Shown here: piece by piece, positions 57,581 through 64,000 of the stretch
Layout of the letters: the number at the start of each line of letters is the position of its first letter
Numbering within the stretch: position 1 is the stretch's first letter
DNA from: Halocafeteria seosinensis
Taxonomy: Eukaryota > Sar > Bigyra > Bicosoecida
Assembly: GCA_001687465.1 (NCBI GenBank)
Contig: LVLI01000101.1
Location: 331,125-395,124 of the forward strand
Direction of reading: 5' to 3'
Length of the DNA stretch: 64,000 bases
Notes under the pieces: generated by a model
Told to the model about the DNA's origin: nothing
The model's database searches: none
Seen by the model: only the letters and a program-made list of their open reading frames with translations
Translations under genes and position numbers: made by a program

Positions 57581-60500
57581 TCAACTATTGCTATATGGCT
57601 TCCGTCTGCGTCTCGTGGAGGCACGCCGTCCAGAGGTCTTGGACCGAGAACGCTTGGACTTCGGAGACCCCGAAAAGGGGTCGTCCAGCGGATCCAGTCC
57701 TAGACCCAACGCTTCCAAGAAAGCCTGGCGGCCATGGTAGTGATACGCCCGATACATTCGTGGATAGAAACATTGGTTGAAGGTGAAATGGTTGGGGAAT
57801 CTCCCTAGAAAGCCCAAATTCTTAGTCTTTTCGCAGCAGCTTCTAGCCAGACGATTGGTTGACCAGCATTGGCAGCATACCCCTGTAGGATAGTAACTTG
57901 TTAAGCATGATAACAGTATGCGGAATTCAACTGCATAACTACAACCACATACCATAGAGTCCCTCATGAATTTCATTGTACTCGCCATGCTCAGCATCTC
58001 GCCGCCATCGCTCCTCCCCTTGATAGTTCAGGGTGTCAACGGCTCGTTCCATGTCTATATGGTACATTTGGTTCCTCGTAACAGGCTGATACCGACTTTG
58101 AAGCAAGTAGACTATGCCCTCTTTGAAGCCTCGACCATCATTGATTTCTTCGGGTCGCCGCGGGTACACCACCTTGAATTTGAAACTCCACGGGCGTAGG
58201 GAGTTTCTACCACCTGGGATCAACTCCGGGAAAAAGGGATGAGCGTCCTCTGGAAACGTTCTTGTCCAGCGATGATGTAGAGCATTTCGAATGTCCGATA
58301 GCTGCATTTAATCGAACTACAGCCACGTAAGTACCAATGAGAAAAGAGTATACGCTTGAATCGACGAAGACACTTACGGGTACATCCTCTCCATTCCTGT
58401 TGGACACAGAGTCTCCAGGGACATAAAAGCTGCAACCAAGAGTTTCTTCTGCCTGCTTCAGAGTTGCCATGACTTGCTCATCCATTCCTTCTCCATCGGC
58501 ACCTCCACCTCCGTAAGCAATATATATTTCGTCACATCGCCGACAGAAGAGTGGAAGCGCTCCGATTCTGGGCAACAAAAGTGGTACACTATTGTAACGA
58601 CCAATAGTTGAGCTTCCCTCTACAAGACTTACAGATCTGTATGACCGCCATCAGACAAATGGAGTTGCGCAGGAACCTCGGGTTGCTCCTGCATTTCAGC
58701 GTCGTCGGCTCGCCTCTCCTCGTACATTTGTCGGTAGGTCAATGCGGATCCCCGTGATAGCGAATCGAGACCGAGGACATTTCTCAGAGCACTTACAATC
58801 ATGACCTGCGAGAGAGTCTGCATGAGAATCCGCCAAAGCCTAGTCATGGGTCCATTGTCAGGAACGACGTTGGTCGAGTTCAAGGCCCTGGATGTAAATG
58901 CAACTAGCAACGCAAGCAATATATACAAAATGCTCGCCGAGAAGGCGACGGACTGGTCCTGAGAAAACAAATTTCCGTGGGTTTCACATGGCAGCGAATC
59001 GTACCAGGAAAGAGCTTCAGGAGAACCGATAAATTGGAGACCACGACAGAGGAACGGATTGAGGATCAATGCAAAGACGGGTAGCGAAATGAGCGTAGCC
59101 ACCACCTTTAGTGGAAAAAAGGAAACTTCTTGTCCCAACGATATTCCAGTCATCGTTAGTATCGTCCGACCCATTCGGTTGAGTGCATGGTCACCCATGT
59201 CTGGAGCGATAACCGCGCCGCTAATTCCCATTGCCTCCGAACAAAGAAGCCCGTCCGAGTACTGTGGCCTTGGAGGATGAGGCTGCCATCCCAGTGCTTC
59301 TCGAAACGTGTGATACACGTATTCAGTAGTGCATGTTCTTTGACGAATGCGGTAGTACTCTGGAAAACGCGAGTCAATTGGATGATATCCATCATGGTCG
59401 GCGACAAGCAATCCGCTGTTTTGTTCGTAGCTCTTATAGTAGACTTGATTTGGGGACTGAGGATCGTCGAATGGTCCGTAGAGCTTGATGGCACCCATAA
59501 TGCGATCCGAAGCGTTCTGACGAGGGACATAGAACAGCTTAATGCGCTTCCACAAATTGAATGTAAAACTAGTAATGTACTGGAAGCTAATTGTTCGGGC
59601 ATTAGCGTCTCCGGCAGGAACGATTTCAACACTCTGAGAAGCACAGCCTAGGGGTGGGTCCCGAATCTCGGAATCCTCCTCCGGAATCCCTGTTATTCGA
59701 CGGCATAGAGGTTTAACTAACTTCGACCATCTCGGTGGACAGCTTCCATTCAGGTTCCAGTGCAGAGATTTCAGTAACGATGAACGCCCCAAGTCATCAG
59801 GCGAGGCATTCCCGCGATTGAAGAATGCCCGCTTTAGCCGCCATTGATAGAATTTCCCCATGAAGCTCCTATGGATATTGCGAAACAATGACATGAATCC
59901 AACGAATATCAGTACACTCCAATTAAGCAAGAGTCCCCACCACTCTTTTGAGTATTGGAGGAACAATACTCGCGGTATCAACGGAACTCCAGGATCGCAT
60001 CGAGACCCAGGAGGATTCTCAACTCTAGCGACATGAAGCAGTTCTGGATCACAAAGTCTAAGAGGAACGAGAACAGATCCTGCCACAGCACATACCAAAA
60101 GAAGCCCGAGGAAATTGCGCTGTACTCGATTGCTAGAAGGCAACGTTACAAGCAGTAGTAACATGAGCCCCAGCATCACTTTCTCCGCAAGATGCACACG
60201 AAAGCGCGCATGTTCCGTCAAGGAAAGGCTCATAATGATAGCATTTACAAAATTTGCGGTAAGGATAGCCGGGACTGTAGTGAATAGCATCGTAAAAATA
60301 CTGCTAAAATCTCCGATGAAACCTAGGACAGTAACCTTCTCTGTAGGTTGCTTCCTTGGGTTGGTTATCCTTCGTATAACGGAATTTATTCCCGCCATTC
60401 CTAGGGTTGCGCACACAAGATAAATCCATGTCCAAATAGGCCCCATGCCTAAGGACCGATGCTGCGCTCTCCCAGGAGGGGGAGAGTCAGTTAGGAGGTC

Positions 60501-61353
60501 AACTCCGAACATCGCAACGACGTATTCCGTGTGCACAACAAAAATCGGCACGTATAAAATGAACGTGAGACCCAGCAGCAGAGCAAACGAGCCAAAGAAA
60601 AGAAGGTACTCAAAAACTGCGTAAACGAATCTCCATGAACAAACACAGTTTCTGTAGTCAGCCATACTGTATCCTACCTGTATGTGCATGAGGGAAACAG
60701 GTGCGAGTTTCCAATGTAGGTTGGGCCCGAAAACACTTTAATACTTACATGGATGTGCATATGGCGTATAAACTCTCTAGTTGTGTACAAGAGGTTTTGC
60801 ATAGCCGGGCGATCGGGCTCATCCCGTGTTCGGCTTTCTTCGATTTGCTGGAGACGTTTCAACCAAGAAACGAAGGCAGCAGCTGTGTAACCTCCTGCGT
60901 AACCATGGCAAATAAGAGAAAACAGTGGAATAAGGGTGGGTCCGCTGTGCACAGTCTCAATAGAATCCTTCCCATACCTCCAGACACAGCACTCATAAGG
61001 ACTTTGTCCACTCGGGGAAATACATTCTCGTTGGACAGACGTTCCGCAACAGCTTGCCTGGAAGTTGCGGCCTCTTGGGATATTTCACCCCGTTGATTCC
61101 CAGTGTCGTCGCCATCATGGTCCAGTGGACTTCTGTAAAGTCTTTTTTCAATGAACTCAGCCAAGACACCTGAGCTAAAACTTGCACTCCGGATTCCACC
61201 CCCTGTGAAGGCGAGACCCACAGTGTAGGGATCCCTTGCCGAGCGCTCACCCTCTACCGCATCCTCCGTTGATTCGACAGGGGACTCATTCCGCTGATGA
61301 CGCTGTCGACGTTGGCGAGGAGTCCGGGAGCGCGTTCTCCTCGCGGCGGACAT
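57581..61353 (-). CDS. Multipass patatin-like phospholipase, copy B
   Basis: Exons 61353-60978, 60894-60749, 60677-58633, 58567-58378, 58301-57953 and 57882-57581 give 1135 residues. The N-terminus is Arg/Gln-rich. LAFTGGGIRSASF is at ~50 and the nucleophile motif SAVSGGGY is again split by intron 1, Ser near 123. Membrane spans include YLLFFGSFALLLGLTFILYV, LVCATLGMAGINSV, FTMLFTTVPAILTANFVNAI, VMLGLMLLLLVTLPSSN and LGLLLVCAVAGSVLVPL. The later ISGAVIAPDMG, the hydrophobic VVATLISLPVFALIL, and LSDGGHTDL (catalytic Asp) follow. The C-terminus has the same CCQCWSTNRLARSCC block and a basic tail (SKRSRSKTSGRRA). It shares exon structure with copy A, which supports both models. Confidence 0.88.
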
Positions 61354-61738
61354 ATCTTGAAGACCCTCGGAAACTTAGGTAACGGAACGCAATTGGGAAA
61401 AACACAAAAGCTGCGCGCAGAATATCCTCGTACCGCGCAAAGCGTTGTTGTGACAGCTTGCCTGTGCCGGTTGTAATGGATACGCCAGTGCCCTACACCG
61501 TTTGTACCGCTTGTCCCAATTCGGAAGCAATCGCAGGCAATTGGAACCCGGACATGGCCTTGTTCGGTTAGAGAGGACAAACCTTTATGCACAGGACGCA
61601 CTTGAAGGAGCGCGCGCGCGGCGACCCCAGCGGAGTAGCTACGTTGCGATCTGCCGGGGATCCGGTCACCCAAGCAAGAAGCAAGGATATAAATGGATTG
61701 TTGCAGATTTCAAGTGTCGTAGAACCAGTCCGGAGACC
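61354..61738. promoter_or_regulatory. Divergent promoter with TATA-like box
   Basis: This 385-bp stretch separates patatin copy B from the plus-strand gene. TATAAAT at 61688-61694 lies 45 nt before the ATG at 61739. A GC-rich GCGCGCGCGG element near 61611-61622 precedes it. The coding frame remains open upstream of the ATG but contains no earlier ATG, so the start is not pinned down by a stop codon. Confidence 0.4.
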
Positions 61739-63034
61739 ATGTTGAGACAAGCGTTGAACTGGGGGCATCAAGTCCCATTAGGCATGTCTCCGGCGCTCAT
61801 GCCTCCGGCAGCTTATAGGCTTCTCACATGGAGGAGTTCTTCTCCGACGATGCTCCTCCTCCGGAGTGGAACCATTCGGAAAGGAGAATACGCAGTGGTT
61901 GGAGTAGCAGGCATTTATCATCACCCCTCCGCCCCTGGCGCTGGCGCAAAAAGACTTTTTACGACGGACGGAGCCAAAAACCTCAAGACAGGATGGTCTA
62001 ATTACCCTCCTGGGTTCTTGGACAGTGTCAAACGCCCTTCCTATGGAGTTCCACTGCCTCCACCGGGACGCCCTCCAATCAAATTTAGCTTCCGGAATGG
62101 TTTCGTATACGCCGGCCTGGTATTCGTGGTACTGGCTGTCATACTCATACGCCGGGGCAATTCCGTTCGGAAGAAGCAGGAGAGATCCAAGAAAGCGTAC
62201 TTAAAGTCGGCCGAAAAGAAGATTGGCTACTCTGCATTTGAGAATGTGAATAATGGAAAAGTCGCCGTCTCATGTGGAAAACCAGTGACGAACTTAACAG
62301 GGTACTTGGAACCTCAGCCACTCTTCAAGTGGACCGAGAGTACTGCTATTCAGGGGCAAAATCCACCAGAAGACTCACCAGGCTCTGCGACGGAGAAACC
62401 AACTGTTTATACACTGAAGATCAAGTTTTCGTCGGTGAGGAACCCTATCACCCAAATACACCATTTGTTGGAGCAGAGTTTACAAGTAGAAGGGAGTTAT
62501 GGGCTGTTCTTGAACCCAGACATATTCAGGCAGATTTGTTCCGATAAGAACGATTCTGTAATTACTATTCCCCAGACGGGGATCTCCACGAACTCGGAAA
62601 ATACAACAGAACGGCATTCATATGATTTCGTAGCCATTAGTGATTCGAAGGAGACTCTGGAACGTTTACAGTCAGTTCTGGGATACTGGGCATGTGAGAA
62701 GCTCCAAGTAGAAGCAAATTCGGTTGACTCCAATCCCCAGTTTTTGAAGCAGAAGGAAGAAAACAAGAGCAAAAGTGGTTACTCCTTATCTCTCCTTCAT
62801 CCTGCTGGTTGCTCATTCGCTTCTCTGTTGCGTGAGGATTCACCTGCGTTTAACCTGGATCGTAAGAATGCGTGCGTGAGGATAGTGGGCAACGGCGAAG
62901 GAGAAAAAGGCGAAAGTTTTATTTTGTCAGACGGACGTGAGAGGTTGAACACCGCAGACGGAGGCACCCTGGAGTGGTACTTTGCCCCCTCAGTAGGCCA
63001 AGTCAAAAGCATCGTTAAAGATGATGGGATTTAG
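61739..63034 (+). CDS. Single-pass membrane protein of unknown function
   Basis: One frame of 431 residues from ATG 61739. The first ~35 residues are basic and acid-poor with several Met/Pro, suggesting organelle targeting, though the start is uncertain. A hydrophobic span (FVYAGLVFVVLAVILI, residues ~122-137) is flanked by Pro/Gly-rich PPPGRPPIKFSF before it and a Lys/Arg cluster (KKQERSKKAYLKSAEKK) after it. Thus the C-terminal ~280 residues probably face the matrix, stroma or cytosol. That part is mixed alpha/beta and Ser/Asn/Glu-rich, with SSVRNPITQIHHLLEQSL and DSKETLERLQSVLGY. No domain is recognised. It converges with the kinase (71 bp between stops). Confidence 0.65.
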   Translation: MLRQALNWGHQVPLGMSPALMPPAAYRLLTWRSSSPTMLLLRSGTIRKGEYAVVGVAGIYHHPSAPGAGAKRLFTTDGAKNLKTGWSNYPPGFLDSVKRPSYGVPLPPPGRPPIKFSFRNGFVYAGLVFVVLAVILIRRGNSVRKKQERSKKAYLKSAEKKIGYSAFENVNNGKVAVSCGKPVTNLTGYLEPQPLFKWTESTAIQGQNPPEDSPGSATEKPTVYTLKIKFSSVRNPITQIHHLLEQSLQVEGSYGLFLNPDIFRQICSDKNDSVITIPQTGISTNSENTTERHSYDFVAISDSKETLERLQSVLGYWACEKLQVEANSVDSNPQFLKQKEENKSKSGYSLSLLHPAGCSFASLLREDSPAFNLDRKNACVRIVGNGEGEKGESFILSDGRERLNTADGGTLEWYFAPSVGQVKSIVKDDGI

Positions 63035-63105
63035 CTCTAGTCCTCACACGCTAGATGAGCGAATGGGTATGATGCCCGTTTCATGATCATCATTTTTTGT
63101 GAGTG

Positions 63106-64000
63106 TCAGTCTTCGTCCTTACTCTCCTCTTTTGGAGAGTTTAACAATCGCCTTGATAACTCTTTTGACAGAGCACCGCTGTTTTCTGTGAGTCGCCCCT
63201 CTAGCAGGCCCTTACTGAGACTTCGTCGCAAAACCCGTTTCAACTTTATCGATGTGCTAACCAGATTTTTTAACTTTGTAAGGGGAGACAAAGCTGATTC
63301 CATATCTGCGGACGTAACTTCTATCAACGCCGAAAGCGGTTCATTGCTTCCAGGTTCAGCAACGCTTCGAGCCTCCCGAGTGATCCATCTGTAAGCACGC
63401 AGTATGAGGTGTTGGCATAGGGGCAACTTCTCCTGGTACGAAACGACTTACTTGAGCTCTCGAAGATGGGTTGCTGATGGTCGTTCTTCAGGCTTTTTAT
63501 TTAGGCACTGTTTTATAAAATCTTGTAGCTCCTCACTACAAGATAAGAGTCTGTCTGCTACGTTTGTCGCTCCCTCCATGATGATGCTGTTGAGCTGAAT
63601 TTCCGTGAGGGTTGGTTTCACAGCCTGAAGTGGGTGCTCTCCAGTGAGGAAGATGAATAATGTGCACCCTAGTGCCCAAATGTCTGCTTTCATCGCTGAA
63701 TACTTTTCTCCAGTACAGCATTCGGGGGCACGGAAAGCAGGGCTTCCGGAACTGCTACTCAACCAATCGTCGGCTTCTTTTTCGAGGAGAAGAGCACAGC
63801 CCAAATCCGCGAGACAAACCCTGACTTCTTCCATTTTATCTGGAGTTCCATCCATACCTTTACGTTCTGCAAATTGAAGCAGATCAGGTATTACAAATAG
63901 GTGGTCTATGCTGCACAGGGTGCCTTACGTTCTACCGGCATGGCTAAGATGTTTTCAGGTTTGATATCTCTGTTTCCGATAAATATAAACAACGAGCTTA
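63106..64000 (-). CDS. Ser/Thr protein kinase, CaMKK-like (N-terminus outside window)
   Basis: Visible exons: 64000/about 63969-63929, 63866-63452 and 63388-63106. Kinase motifs in order: RDIKPENIL (catalytic loop; the preceding His lies beyond the upstream splice site or edge), ADLGCALLL (DFG position, here DLG), GSPAFRAPECC (APE), ADIWALGCTLFIFLTGEHPL (subdomain IX), and the closing RPSATHLREL. The activation loop GSPAFRAPE resembles GTPAFMAPE of CaMKK and fungal SNF1-activating kinases. The C-terminal ~95 residues are a basic tail (SIKLKRVLRRSLSKGLL) that could be autoinhibitory or a calmodulin-binding helix. The DLG substitution is unusual but tolerated in some active kinases. Incomplete at its N-terminus. 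Confidence 0.82.

Larger units (their letters stand above)
53048..61353 (-). repeat. Tandem gene duplication of the multipass patatin
   Basis: The genes at 53048-56855 and 57581-61353 lie head to tail on the same strand with a 725-bp spacer. They share six exons with splice positions at the same sites in the protein, nearly equal exon sizes (exon 3, 2087 vs 2045 nt; exon 4, 190 nt in both; exon 5, 343 vs 349 nt) and similar sequence throughout. Divergence in the N-terminal and linker segments is substantial, so the duplication is not recent. Both copies retain the catalytic motifs. Confidence 0.9.

Overview
The window is nuclear DNA from a compact, intron-rich, ciliated single-celled eukaryote. 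Genes lie 10 to 1,700 bp apart. Most are split by short GT-AG introns of about 55-85 nt, and joining exons at these sites restores frame and family similarity each time. The standard genetic code fits throughout. IFT20 and a MORN-repeat protein imply a cilium or flagellum. CX9C and complex I assembly proteins, a mitochondrial release factor and eL43 are ordinary eukaryotic housekeeping genes. I cannot name the species. A DIX domain joined to an ELMO domain, an LtrA-like membrane protein and giant multipass patatins suggest a protist, perhaps of the stramenopile/SAR type, but this is inference.

Layout: 1-1935 (-) ASK1-like TRAFs-binding TPR protein, running off the left edge; 3649-5332 (+) UEV-like/RGG protein with a C-terminal membrane anchor; 5560-6591 (+) Dfrp1/ZC3H15 homologue without its zinc fingers; 6747-7367 (-) IFT20, divergent from 7651-10590 (+) MORN protein; 10654-11867 (-) NDUFAF1; 12336-13692 (-) STK19; 14615-17429 (+) and 18017-20371 (+) two large coiled-coil proteins; 21646-25275 (+) USP7/USP47-type ubiquitin protease; 25319-26174 (-) pICln, divergent from 26287-27654 (+) mitochondrial RF1; 27794-28807 (-) Aha1-N protein; 29084-29813 (+) LRR protein; 30557-32029 (+) myristoylatable EF-hand protein; 32084-34201 (-) type II glycosyltransferase-like protein; 34914-35521 (-) double-WW protein; 35820-36837 (+) secreted Cys-rich protein; 36930-41564 (-) NFX1; 41933-44038 (+) LtrA-like; 44049-46091 (-) RBBP6/Mpe1-like; 46226-46510 (+) small ORF; 47173-47712 (+) eL43; 48041-49656 (-) DIX-ELMO fusion; 49815-51541 (+) Arp4; 51942-52495 (+) NDUFA8; 53048-56855 and 57581-61353 (-) tandem multipass patatins; 61739-63034 (+) one-TM protein; 63106-64000 (-) CaMKK/SNF1-kinase-kinase-like kinase, running off the right edge.

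There are no operons; neighbours mostly form divergent pairs with short shared promoters or tightly convergent pairs. Themes are cilium (IFT20, MORN protein, coiled-coil proteins), ubiquitin/RNA (USP, RBBP6, NFX1, Dfrp1, UEV-like), mitochondrial respiration and translation (NDUFAF1, NDUFA8, mtRF1), chromatin (Arp4), and membrane-proximal signalling (ASK-like protein, EF-hand protein, kinase, DIX-ELMO, patatins). The most novel items are the DIX-ELMO fusion, the tandem multipass patatins, the zinc-finger-less Dfrp1 homologue and a cassette exon in the LtrA-like gene. All exon coordinates were derived by hand from splice signals and reading frame. I found no tRNA, rRNA, transposon or CRISPR array.
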